DNA of 31,011 nucleotides from NCBI GenBank assembly GCA_036270095.1, contig DATBDE010000069.1:1-31011 (forward strand), written 5' to 3'. The number at the start of each line of letters is the position of its first letter. Within the stretch, counting starts at the first letter, position 1. The stretch is from DATBDE01 sp036270095. GTDB taxonomy: Bacteria; Actinomycetota; Thermoleophilia; Solirubrobacterales; Solirubrobacteraceae. The notes below the pieces were generated by a model that was not told the DNA's origin, did not search any database, and saw only the letters and a program-made list of their open reading frames with translations. The translations under genes and the position numbers were made by a program. Below, one piece after another: positions 22,302 through 29,646 of the stretch.

Positions 22302-23145
22302 CTACAAGGCCGACCCGAGCAGCTCGACCACCGGCTTGGGCTTCCAGTGCTCGTCCCACAGGCCCCCGAACCCGCCGGGCGGGGAGACCTTGCGGTGCCG
22401 CGGCGAGTCGACCGCGACGAACCACACGAACGGCGCGTCGGTGGCCAGCAGCGCCTCGTAGAACCGCTTCTCGTTCTCGGGCGTGGCGCCATGGGCAAGC
22501 TCGGGGGGAACCGCGCCGCTCGGGAACGACGTCTCCTGTACGACCACGAGCCGGTCGTCGGCGATGCCCGGGGTCGCGGCGACGCAGTGGTAGGGCTCGG
22601 CGACCCAGTTGGCCGCGGTCAGTGGGTCGTTGCGCAAGACCACCCACCAGGGGTGCACGTTCAGGAAGGAGAACTCGCCGACCTCGGTCGCCAGGTCCGG
22701 GTAGAACTCCCAGTCCGGAGGCTGGAACCCCGTCGTGACGGGGCGGCCCCAGCGCGAGCGCGCCGCGTCGACGTCACGGATGAGCCCGTCGTGGTCCGCG
22801 ATCCCCTTCTGGATGACCTCGTTGCCGACGCAGACGGCGTCGACCGCATCGATCACCGTGTCCAGGTTCGCCTTCTCGGTGGCCAGGAGCTCGTCGTTCT
22901 GCCACCAGATCTTCGCCACCACGTGGTCGAAGCCGACCTGCTCGGCGATCTCCGGGGCCCGCTCGAGGCCGAACGCCACCGCGTTGGTCACCAGCCCCCG
23001 GAAGCCCGCTGCGTGCAGGCGCCCGAGCTCCTCCGTGAGCTGCGCCTCGGTCGCGGGGTGCTGTGCGCCGACGAAGTCAAACGGCGGCCCCGGGGTTGTA
23101 GTTGACCCAGCTCCTCGTCGTCCGTAACGAGTCGAGCACGTCCAT
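22302..23145 (-). pseudogene. GH17-like glycosidase, interrupted by a frameshift
   Basis: A protein of about 280 residues resembling glycoside hydrolase family 17 (beta-1,3-glucanase-like TIM barrel). The probable acid Glu is in AVCVGNEVIQKG and the probable nucleophile Glu in VVVQETSFPSG, matching the family's VGNE and ETGWPS motifs. Other barrel pieces are GFRGLVTNAVAFGLE and FSFLNVHPWWVV. The beginning MDVLDSLRTTRSWVNYNPG is in another frame: one extra G in the run 23092-23095 (CCCCGGGG at 23088-23095) separates it from PPFDFVGAQHPATE. No signal peptide is visible, so it may act inside the cell or the start may be wrong. The ATG at 23145 is only 27 bases from the divergent SnoaL-like start. 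Confidence 0.65.
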
Positions 23146-23172
23146 GGGTGCGGCATCGTAGGGTTTGCACCG

Positions 23173-23586
23173 ATGCCGAACAAGGCAACCGCGCAGACCC
23201 TCGTCTCCGCCATCGATCAGGGCGACGAAGCCGCTGTGCGGAGCGTCGTCGGCGACGACCTCGTCTCGCACGGCGCGCTGGGAGACGTGCACGGGCCGGA
23301 CGGGTTCGTCGGAATCATGCTGCGGGACGTGCGTGGCGGGTTCCCGGACGCGCGCGTCGAGCTCGTCGCGGCGATCGAGGAAGGCGACATGGTCTCGTTC
23401 CGGCACGACGGCTCAGGAACCCACCTCGGGCCGTTCCTCGGCGTCGCGCCGACGGGCAAGACCATCCGCATCCGCGGCATCCACCACGTGCGCGTGCGCG
23501 ACGGCCGCATCGTCGAGCACTGGCAGGGACCCGACATCCTTGCCATGCTCGTCGACATGGGGCTGTTCCCGCCGACGCCGGCGTAG
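23173..23586 (+). CDS. SnoaL-like (ester cyclase family) protein
   Basis: A 137-residue NTF2-fold protein of the SnoaL/ester-cyclase type. It contains LVSAIDQGDEAAVRSVVGDD, 'VSHGALGDVHGPDGFVGIML', FPDARVELVAAIEEGDMVSF, 'GPFLGVAPTGKTIRIRGIHH' and the closing 'RDGRIVEHWQGPDILAMLVDMG'. Conserved His, Asp and Trp residues of the SnoaL pocket are present (DDLVSHG, EHW). Substrate unknown. No clear ribosome binding site precedes the ATG, so it may be leaderless. It converges on the SRPBCC gene after 5 bases. Confidence 0.85.
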   Translation: MPNKATAQTLVSAIDQGDEAAVRSVVGDDLVSHGALGDVHGPDGFVGIMLRDVRGGFPDARVELVAAIEEGDMVSFRHDGSGTHLGPFLGVAPTGKTIRIRGIHHVRVRDGRIVEHWQGPDILAMLVDMGLFPPTPA

Positions 23587-23591
23587 CCCCG

Positions 23592-24074
23592 TCAGCGCGC
23601 CCCGAGGTGCTCGGCGAAGCGCTGCAGGCCACCCGGCCAGCCGCCGGGCGAGCCGACCGCGCCGCGCATGTTCTGCCAGCCCTCGCCGTGGCGGTCGAGG
23701 TGCCGGTGCTCGAGCTCGACCCGCGTGCGCTCGGGCCCCTCGGCGACGAACCGGACCTCGACCTCGCTCGTCCTGGCCAGGTCGGTCTCGAGCTTCCACT
23801 CCGTCGTGATGTCCCAGCTGATCACCACGCGCTCGGGGGGCTCGAAGGCCAGCACGCGCGCCCACTGGCACTCGCTGCCGTCGACGCCGACGTCGTAGAT
23901 GCGGCCGCCGTCGCGGAGCTCGAAGACCATCTCGGCCAGCTCGCCCTCGAGGATGTGATGGTCGGGCGGCCACCAGCCGCCCATGTCCTGGGTGAACACG
24001 TCGAACGCCAGCGGCTGGGGCGCGTCGACGACGATCGACGTCCGCACTGCGGTGTCCGCGATCTGCGTGGTCAC
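23592..24074 (-). CDS. SRPBCC / AHSA1-like protein
   Basis: A 160-residue START/SRPBCC-fold protein: TSIVVDAPQPLAFDVFTQDM, 'GGWWPPDHHILEGELAEMVFE', 'RVLAFEPPERVVISWDITTEW', then 'VRFVAEGPERTRVELEHRHLDRHGEGW' and a C-terminal helix with GGLQRFAEHL. The fold binds hydrophobic ligands; AHSA1-type members paired with an ArsR regulator are very common and poorly understood. The GTG start overlaps the ArsR stop as GTGA, with AAGGAG just upstream, so it is the second gene of a two-gene operon. Confidence 0.87.
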   Translation of the reverse strand: MTTQIADTAVRTSIVVDAPQPLAFDVFTQDMGGWWPPDHHILEGELAEMVFELRDGGRIYDVGVDGSECQWARVLAFEPPERVVISWDITTEWKLETDLARTSEVEVRFVAEGPERTRVELEHRHLDRHGEGWQNMRGAVGSPGGWPGGLQRFAEHLGAR

Positions 24075-24391
24075 TGCTTCTCCTTTGCTTTCTGCTCGAC
24101 CGCGCCCTTGAACGCGGGGAGAGCCTGGTTCCAGAAGCGGTCGAGGTAGGCCCGTAGCGCCCCCAGGCCGTCCGGGTTGAGCTGGTAGATGCGCCGGTTG
24201 CCCTCGGGACGGTCTGTGACCAGGTCCGCCTCCTTGAGCACCTTGAGGTGCTGGGAGACGGCGGGCCGGCTGACCGGCAGCCTGGCCGCGAGCACGCCGA
24301 CCGACGAGGGGCCCTCGGCGAGCTGCTCGAAGATCGAGCGCCGCGTCGGATCGCCCAGGGCGGCCAGGCCATCGAGTTGGTAAGCGGTCAC
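24071..24391 (-). CDS. ArsR-family transcriptional regulator
   Basis: A 106-residue winged-helix repressor of the ArsR/SdpR type. It reads LAALGDPTRRSIFEQLAEGP, then the recognition helix region LPVSRPAVSQHLKVLKEADLV and the wing DRPEGNRRIYQL. No metal-binding CxC motif is present, so it is not a classical metal sensor. It is translated from a GTG (24389-24391) with no ribosome binding site, just downstream of a strong promoter that overlaps a palindrome. It probably represses itself and the SRPBCC gene that follows. Confidence 0.9.
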   Translation of the reverse strand: MTAYQLDGLAALGDPTRRSIFEQLAEGPSSVGVLAARLPVSRPAVSQHLKVLKEADLVTDRPEGNRRIYQLNPDGLGALRAYLDRFWNQALPAFKGAVEQKAKEKQ

Positions 24392-24396
24392 TAACG

Positions 24397-24429
24397 GTAA
24401 GTGTACGCTTACGCTCGCGAGGCTGTCAA
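24397..24429 (-). promoter_or_regulatory. Promoter with overlapping ArsR operator; leaderless start
   Basis: On the minus strand TTGACA (24429-24424) and TACACT (24405-24400) are 18 bases apart, a near-consensus promoter. The palindrome GTAAGCGTACACTTAC (24412-24397, one mismatched pair) covers the -10. Transcription would begin within about three bases of the GTG start at 24391, giving a leaderless message. The -35 overlaps the stop codon of the acetyltransferase gene. Confidence 0.6.
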
Positions 24430-24893
24430 CCCGAAGGCGCGGGCCGCCGCAGGTGCAGCAGCGGGAACGGCCTTCCGCCGTCGTCGAGCGGCGAGCGCCC
24501 GACGACCGTGAATCCCAGCGCTTCGTAGAACCCGACCGCCTCGGGGTTCTGCTCGTTGACGTCCACGGTCAGCGCGCCGCCGCGCAGGGCCTGCGCGTGC
24601 GCGACGAGCCGGCGCCCGCCGCCGCGTCCGCGCCACGCCGGCTCGAGGAACAGCGCCGAGATGTCGTCGCCGTCGAGCCCCATGAACCCGACGGGCACGT
24701 CGTCGTCCCCGACCAGCACCCACAGCTCGAGCGCGTCACCGCCCAGGGCCTCGGCCACGAGCGGCCGCAGCGCGACGATGTCGTCCTCGCCGAGGAAGTG
24801 ATGCGTCGCGCGCACCGATCGCTCCCACAGCGCGATCAGCACGTCGACGTCCGCGGGGCGGGCGCGGCGGAGGTGCCAAGCGTCGCTGCTCAG
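24426..24893 (-). CDS. GNAT-family N-acetyltransferase
   Basis: A GNAT acetyltransferase of up to 155 residues. It has RRARPADVDVLIALWERSVR, 'THHFLGEDDIVALRPLV', the acetyl-CoA loop EPAWRGRGGGRRLVAHAQAL, and NEQNPEAVGFYEALGFTVVG. The first strand and helix (WHLRRARPADVDVL) have no ATG, GTG or TTG before them. A CTG at 24891-24893 overlaps the permease stop as CTGA, like the ATGA junctions elsewhere in this window, and may be the start. The GTG at 24840-24842 is the next conventional choice but would remove the first strand of the fold. It acts in the cytoplasm; the acceptor substrate is unknown. Confidence 0.8.
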   Translation of the reverse strand: MSSDAWHLRRARPADVDVLIALWERSVRATHHFLGEDDIVALRPLVAEALGGDALELWVLVGDDDVPVGFMGLDGDDISALFLEPAWRGRGGGRRLVAHAQALRGGALTVDVNEQNPEAVGFYEALGFTVVGRSPLDDGGRPFPLLHLRRPAPSG

Positions 24894-26425
24894 GCGGTCA
24901 GCGCGTCGGCGTGCGCGGTCTCGGTCTTGCGCCGGAAGAACGCTCTGTGTCCGGTCAGGTACCAGATGACCATCAGGATCGCCCCGAAGATCAGGAACCC
25001 GATCCCGATGATCAGCGGCGGCCCGATGCCGAACCACGAGTCGCCCGAGGCCGAGTTCGCGGGGTCGGACAGATCCACGCACGACTTGATGAACACCCCG
25101 GTCAGGATCAGCGCGCCCAGCAGCGGCAGCACGCCGACGAGCACGAACGTCTTGAGGTTCCGCAAGAGCTGGTGCCGGTAGTACACGACGCAGGCGTAGC
25201 CGGTCAGCCCGTAGTAGAAGGCGATCATCAGGCCCAGGGCCGAGATCGAGTCGAACAGGATGTTCTCCGACACGATCGTCAGGCCGACGTACCAGAGCAC
25301 CGAGAACAGCCCCATGAGCAGGGTGGAGACCGTGGGGGTCATGTACCTGGGCGAGACGGTCCCGAGCGAGCGCGGCAGCGCGCCCGCCCGCGCCATCGAC
25401 AGCGTCGTGCGCGCGGTGGGCAGGATCGTCGTCTGGGTCGATGCCGCCGCCGAGGTCAGCACGGCGATGACGAGGATCTTGTCGAGTGGGCTGCCGAAGA
25501 CCTGGGTCCCGAGGAAGCTGAGGACGTCGTCCTGGTTCTTGACCAGCGCGTCGGTCCCGATGTAGGCCTGGGCTGCGACCGCGACGATCACGTAGATCAG
25601 CAGCAGGAGCACGGTCGAGACGACGGCGGCCTTGCCGGGCGTCTTGTTCGAGCCCTCGGTCTCCTCGTTGACCGTCACCGCCGAGTCCCAGCCCCAGTAG
25701 ATGAAGATCGCGATCAGCACCCCGCTGGTCAGCGCGCTGAACGACCCGACCGCGAACGGGTTGAGCCAGGAGACCGACGGGTCGACCGAGGTCGCGGCGG
25801 CGTCGCCGGCGGCGACCTTGACCAGTGCGACGATGGCGAACAGCGCCAGCGTCACGATCTCGAAGCTGAGCAGCACAACCTGCGTGCGCGCCGACAGCTC
25901 GATGCCGATGTAGCAGATGGCCGTCATCAGCACGATCCACAGGACGCCGAGCGCGGTGACCGCCGCGGTCGAGTTGGCGGCGCTGTCCCAGTCGAAGAGC
26001 AGGAACGTGTACTTGCCCGCGATCTGGGCCAGGTTGGCCATGACGATGATGTCGGCGACGATGATCGCCCAGCCGCCGATCCAGCCCGCCCACGGCCCCA
26101 ACGCCTTACCCACCCAGGAGAACGTCGTGCCGCAGTCCGGGTCGGCCCGGTTCAGGTAGTAGTAGGCGGCGGCGATCATCGCCATGGGAATGAAGGCGAT
26201 GAGCAGGATCGCCGGCGACTGCAGCCCGATCCCGACGACGGCGGCGATGAAGCCGAGCGAGGCCGCGAGCGAGTAGCCGGGGGCCGTCGAGGCCACGCCG
26301 ATGACGACGCTCGAGACGAAGCCGATGGCGTTGCTCTTCAGCCCCTTGTCCTCGACGTGGATGTGGGGCTGGTGGGGGTGATGCGACGGGGCTTCGACCG
26401 TCGCAGTGCCGTCCGGCAAAGGCAT
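24890..26425 (-). CDS. APC-family amino acid permease
   Basis: A 511-residue membrane transporter of the amino acid-polyamine-organocation family with about 12 hydrophobic segments. The first helix region is NAIGFVSSVVIGVASTAPGY, and the second includes DCGTTFSWVGKALGPWAGWI, both typical of the family's substrate-binding helices. 'ALTSGVLIAIFIYWGWDSAV' with NEETEGSNKTPGKA, and later 'TARTTLSMARAGALPRSLG', are also characteristic. The N-terminus is His-rich (SHHPHQPHIHVED). It probably imports an amino acid or amine by proton coupling. The ATG at 26423-26425 lacks a binding site. The acetyltransferase gene overlaps its stop, so the two form an operon. Confidence 0.9.
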   Translation of the reverse strand: MPLPDGTATVEAPSHHPHQPHIHVEDKGLKSNAIGFVSSVVIGVASTAPGYSLAASLGFIAAVVGIGLQSPAILLIAFIPMAMIAAAYYYLNRADPDCGTTFSWVGKALGPWAGWIGGWAIIVADIIVMANLAQIAGKYTFLLFDWDSAANSTAAVTALGVLWIVLMTAICYIGIELSARTQVVLLSFEIVTLALFAIVALVKVAAGDAAATSVDPSVSWLNPFAVGSFSALTSGVLIAIFIYWGWDSAVTVNEETEGSNKTPGKAAVVSTVLLLLIYVIVAVAAQAYIGTDALVKNQDDVLSFLGTQVFGSPLDKILVIAVLTSAAASTQTTILPTARTTLSMARAGALPRSLGTVSPRYMTPTVSTLLMGLFSVLWYVGLTIVSENILFDSISALGLMIAFYYGLTGYACVVYYRHQLLRNLKTFVLVGVLPLLGALILTGVFIKSCVDLSDPANSASGDSWFGIGPPLIIGIGFLIFGAILMVIWYLTGHRAFFRRKTETAHADALTA

Positions 26426-26471
26426 GGTGCGCGGACCATATAGCCCGTGACGTGATTGGGTTCCCGGTGCG

Positions 26472-27548
26472 ATGACCGTTGCCGTCCTGGGAGCCGCAGG
26501 CACGATCGGTCCCGCCATCGTGCGCGACCTCGGCGAGTCCGACGAGGTCGGCGCCGTGCTCTCCCTCGACCTCGACGCCGGGCGCGCCGAGGCCGTCGCC
26601 GCGGCGCACGGCGCGGGCAAGGCGCGCGCCGGGGCCGTCGACGCGACCGACCCGCCGTCGCTCGCGGCGGCGCTCGCGGGCGTCGCCGTACTCGTCAACG
26701 CGGCCTCCTACCGCGTCAACCTCGCCGCGATGGAGGCGGCGCTGCAGGCCGGCTGCCACTACGTCGACCTCGGCGGCCTCTACCACGTCACCACCCAGCA
26801 GCTCGCGCGCGACGCCGCCTTCGCCGCCGCCGACCGGCTCGCCGTACTCGGCGCCGGCGCGGGCCCGGGCAAGACCAACCTGATGGCGCTGCTCGGGGCG
26901 CGCGAGCTCGACCGCGTCGCGGAGGTGCGCTGCGCCTCGGCCGGGCTGGAGGAGGACCCGCCGCCGGGCGCGAGCTTCCCCTACGCGCTGGCGACCCTGA
27001 TCGACGAGATCACGGTGCCGCCGATGGTCGTGCGCGGCGGCGAGGCCGTCGCCGTCGAGCCGCTGTCCGACGGCGGCGAGATCGAGTTCCCCGACCCAAT
27101 CGGCCGGCGCCCGTCGATCCGCACGCTGCACTCCGAGGTGCTCACGCTACCGGGGTCGCTGGGCGCCAGCGAGGCCGACTTCCGCCTCTCGCTTGGCCCC
27201 GGCGTCCTCGATCGGCTGCTGGAGCTGCGCGAGTCCTCCCCGGAGGAGCTCGCGGCGCTGCGCCCGGCGCCGCCATCGGCCCGGACCTGGTCGGCGCAGC
27301 ACGTGCTCGTTCGCGGCCCGTCCGCGGAGGTCGTCGTGACCTCGCGCACGGCGCCGCACGAGGCCTGGGGGCTGGGCGGCGGCGTGCTGTCGACCGGCTC
27401 GGTCGCCGCCGCGACCGCGCGCCTGCTGCTGCGCGGCGCCATCGCCGCCCGCGGCGCCCTCCCGCCCGAGCGGTGCCTGCCGCCGGACGCGGTCTTCGCC
27501 GAGCTCGAGCGGGTCGGGACGACCGTCGTGGTCAGCGGCCCGAGCTGA
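26472..27548 (+). CDS. Saccharopine dehydrogenase-like NAD(P)-binding protein
   Basis: A 358-residue protein with an N-terminal Rossmann fold: AVLGAAGTIGPAIVRDLGES with GxxGxxG at 7-13, then an acidic LDLDAGRAEAV strand. The family segment VLVNAASYRVNLAAMEAALQ with GCHYVDLGGLY follows, and then the 'GAGAGPGKTNLMALLGAREL' region. This matches the saccharopine dehydrogenase/homospermidine synthase-like group, whose members reduce imines or act on membrane lipids; the substrate is unknown. It diverges from the APC permease with 46 bases between starts and converges on an SRPBCC gene with three bases between stops. Confidence 0.88.
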   Translation: MTVAVLGAAGTIGPAIVRDLGESDEVGAVLSLDLDAGRAEAVAAAHGAGKARAGAVDATDPPSLAAALAGVAVLVNAASYRVNLAAMEAALQAGCHYVDLGGLYHVTTQQLARDAAFAAADRLAVLGAGAGPGKTNLMALLGARELDRVAEVRCASAGLEEDPPPGASFPYALATLIDEITVPPMVVRGGEAVAVEPLSDGGEIEFPDPIGRRPSIRTLHSEVLTLPGSLGASEADFRLSLGPGVLDRLLELRESSPEELAALRPAPPSARTWSAQHVLVRGPSAEVVVTSRTAPHEAWGLGGGVLSTGSVAAATARLLLRGAIAARGALPPERCLPPDAVFAELERVGTTVVVSGPS

Positions 27549-27551
27549 GGC

Positions 27552-27986
27552 TCAAGCGCCCTCGACGTTGCGCCGCAGGTTCTCGTGGTAGCCGGCGAAC
27601 TCGCGCCCGACCATGCGCTTGACCAGCGGCTCGGCCAGGCGCATCGCTCCGCGCAGCGGCCCCTCGGCGACGAACGCGACCCGGGTGCCCGCGCCGGAGG
27701 CCGTCAGCGTCCAGGTGCCGTCGACCGGGAACGGCCCCTCGACGATGCGGACGTGGAGGCGGTGCGGGCGGTTGAACACGGCGAACTCGACCACCTGGGC
27801 AAACTCCTTGCGCCCCGGCGGCTTGGTCCACTCGCGCACGCGGTAGCCCTCGCGGGGAGGCCCGTCGGTGAGCGGCTCGACCTTGGTCTTCGAGGTCTGC
27901 CACGCGCGCAGGTTGGCCGGATCGGTCATGTAGTCGAACACCGCCTCGGGCGGCCGTGCCACGGTGAACGTCTGCTCGATGCGCAT
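27552..27986 (-). CDS. SRPBCC-family protein
   Basis: A 144-residue START/SRPBCC-fold protein that opens with MRIEQTFTVARPPEAVFDYM, the family's usual start, followed by TDPANLRAWQTSKTKVE, 'REGYRVREWTKPPGRKEFAQVVEF' and 'TRVAFVAEGPLRGAMRLAEPLV'. It is likely to bind a hydrophobic ligand in the cytoplasm; no activity can be assigned. The start context is AT-richer (TATACC about 10 bases upstream), which could be a -10 for a near-leaderless message. Confidence 0.85.
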   Translation of the reverse strand: MRIEQTFTVARPPEAVFDYMTDPANLRAWQTSKTKVEPLTDGPPREGYRVREWTKPPGRKEFAQVVEFAVFNRPHRLHVRIVEGPFPVDGTWTLTASGAGTRVAFVAEGPLRGAMRLAEPLVKRMVGREFAGYHENLRRNVEGA

Positions 27987-28014
27987 GGACGACAGGTATA
28001 CGGCGCCGCGACCG

Positions 28015-28485
28015 TCAGAGCTCGCGCCGCAGCCGGTCCACGAGCGCCTCGAGGTTCGGGTAGACGCCCGCGCCGTGCACGGACTCGACGGCCGGTTGCC
28101 ACAGCTCCCAGCGGTCGATCAGCGTGCGCCCGAGCAGCAGCTTGATGAGCTCGAGGTCGAACGCGCCGACCCGCTCCAGCGCGGCCATCTGCTCGAAGAA
28201 GTCGAGCTCGCGGTAGAGCACGTACGCCTCCGGGGCGTCGGCGTCGACGTAGCCCTGGAACGCCGCCGCGAGGTCGTCGCCGGTCTTGAAGCGGGCGACC
28301 AGGCGCCGCGCCTCCACGAGCGGGTCGTCGTTCCAGCGGCGCATGAACTCGGCCGCCATCTCGGCCTCGCGGGTGCGCCGGGCCTCGCGGACCTGCAGGG
28401 CCGCGAAGATCGCCGCGGCGAGCGCGCCGAGCACGCTGAGCGCGAGCACGCAGGTCCCGATCGCGGTGACCTCTTCCCAGTTCAC
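28015..28485 (-). CDS. DUF4760-like membrane-anchored protein
   Basis: A 156-residue protein with one N-terminal membrane helix (AIGTCVLALSVLGALAAAIF, residues about 8-27). A charged helix VREARRTREAEMAAEFMRRW and a soluble helical domain ending YPNLEALVDRLRREL follow. The 'F-M-x-R-W' motif after a membrane helix and 'YRELDFFEQMA' fit DUF4760-type proteins, whose function is unknown. The soluble part should face the cytoplasm. The GTG at 28483-28485 places the helix at the N-terminus; an AGGGTGTGG stretch upstream is a weak binding site. Confidence 0.7.
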   Translation of the reverse strand: MNWEEVTAIGTCVLALSVLGALAAAIFAALQVREARRTREAEMAAEFMRRWNDDPLVEARRLVARFKTGDDLAAAFQGYVDADAPEAYVLYRELDFFEQMAALERVGAFDLELIKLLLGRTLIDRWELWQPAVESVHGAGVYPNLEALVDRLRREL

Positions 28486-28510
28486 GGGGCCACACCCTAG
28501 GAGGCAAAGT

Positions 28511-28527
28511 GGTTCAATAACTGAACC
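28511..28527. promoter_or_regulatory. Operator-like inverted repeat before the flavin enzyme operon
   Basis: GGTTCAATAACTGAACC has perfect 6-base arms around a 5-base AT-rich centre and ends 3 bases before the ATG at 28531. The centre (CAATAA) could also serve as a -10, which would make the message leaderless. The form is typical of MarR, TetR or HxlR sites; no such regulator is encoded within the window. Confidence 0.5.
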
Positions 28528-28530
28528 GGA

Positions 28531-29646
28531 ATGAGCGCCGCACGCGACATCGCCACGCTGGCCCGCGAATCCGCGCCGCAGACCGAGCGCGAGCGGCGCC
28601 TGCCGGATCCGCTGGTCGCGGAGCTGCGCGGCTCCGGGCTCATGCTCGCCGGCGCCCCCGAGGAGGTCGGCGGGCTCGAGCTGCCGCCCGCGGAGGCACT
28701 GCGCTCCGCCGAGGCGATTGCGCGCGGCGACGCCTCCGCGGGCTGGTGCGTCTCCATCGCCGCGACCAGCAGCCTGCTGGCCGCCTACCTGCCCGACGCC
28801 ACCCGCGCCGAGCTCTTCGACGCGCCCGAGCGGATCGCCGCCGGGGTGTGGGCGCCGCGCGGCCAGGGCCGCCCGGTCGACGGCGGCCTCGTCGTCTCCG
28901 GGCGCTGGGCCTACTGCAGCGGCATCACCCACGCCGAGCTGTTCTTCGCCGGCTGCATCGTGGCCGGCGGCGACGCCGACTCGCGCCCGCGGGTCATCGG
29001 CATCCCGCGCGCCGAGCTCGCGGTGCTCGACACCTGGCACACGCTTGGCCTGCGCGGCACCGGCAGCCACGACGCCGTCGCCGACGAGCTGTTCGTGCCG
29101 GGCGAGCGCGTGTTCTCGCTCTTCGAGGGCCCGCGCGTCGACCGCCCGCTGTACCGCTTCCCCGTCTTCGGCTACTTCGCCCTCTCGATCGGCGCCGCCG
29201 CCCTGGGCAACGCGCGCGGCGCGCTCGACGACTTCGCCGCCCTGGCGGTGGACAAGGTCGGCACGGGCTCGCGCCGCACGCTGGCCGAGCGCTCTCCGAC
29301 CCAGGCCGCGGTGGCCGAAGCCGAGGCCTCGCTGCGCGCCGCGCGGGCGCTGTACTACGAGGCCATCGCCGCCGCCTGGGACGCCGCCCAGCGCGAGGAG
29401 CCGGTGCCGCTCGAGGCGCGTACCGGGCTGCGGCTGGCCGCCACGCACGCCGTGCGCACCGGCGCCGACGTCGTGCGCGCGGTCTACGACCTCGCCGGCG
29501 GCAGCGCGATCTACGACGACGCGCCGCTGCAGCGCCGTTTCCGCGACGCCCACACGGCCACCGCCCACTTCCAGGTCAACGCCGCCTCGCGCGAGTTGCC
29601 CGGCCGCATCCTGCTCGGCCAGCAGGCCGACGCCTCGATGCTGTGA
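28531..29646 (+). CDS. Flavin-dependent monooxygenase, acyl-CoA dehydrogenase fold
   Basis: A 371-residue protein with the acyl-CoA dehydrogenase fold and a C-terminal domain like that of group D two-component flavin monooxygenases. Segments include PDPLVAELRGSGLMLAGAPE, 'GGLELPPAEALRSAEAIARGDASAGWC', GRWAYCSGITHAELFFAGC, 'LDTWHTLGLRGTGSHDAVADE' and the closing DAHTATAHFQVNAASRELPG with 'YDLAGGSAIYDDAPLQRRFRD'. Such enzymes use reduced FMN or FAD from a partner reductase to hydroxylate substrates. No reductase gene is seen, though the LLM or MDR genes downstream could play a related role. Its stop overlaps the next start as GTGA. No ribosome binding site precedes the ATG. Confidence 0.85.
   Translation: MSAARDIATLARESAPQTERERRLPDPLVAELRGSGLMLAGAPEEVGGLELPPAEALRSAEAIARGDASAGWCVSIAATSSLLAAYLPDATRAELFDAPERIAAGVWAPRGQGRPVDGGLVVSGRWAYCSGITHAELFFAGCIVAGGDADSRPRVIGIPRAELAVLDTWHTLGLRGTGSHDAVADELFVPGERVFSLFEGPRVDRPLYRFPVFGYFALSIGAAALGNARGALDDFAALAVDKVGTGSRRTLAERSPTQAAVAEAEASLRAARALYYEAIAAAWDAAQREEPVPLEARTGLRLAATHAVRTGADVVRAVYDLAGGSAIYDDAPLQRRFRDAHTATAHFQVNAASRELPGRILLGQQADASML

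Noticed and set aside
24911..26443. Plus-strand frame of 510 codons opposite the APC permease
   Set aside because: Low-complexity Arg/Asp/Gln-rich product; the minus strand encodes an unmistakable 12-helix permease.
28498..28503. AGGAGG as ribosome binding site for the flavin monooxygenase
   Set aside because: It is 27 bases before the ATG, too far to act directly.
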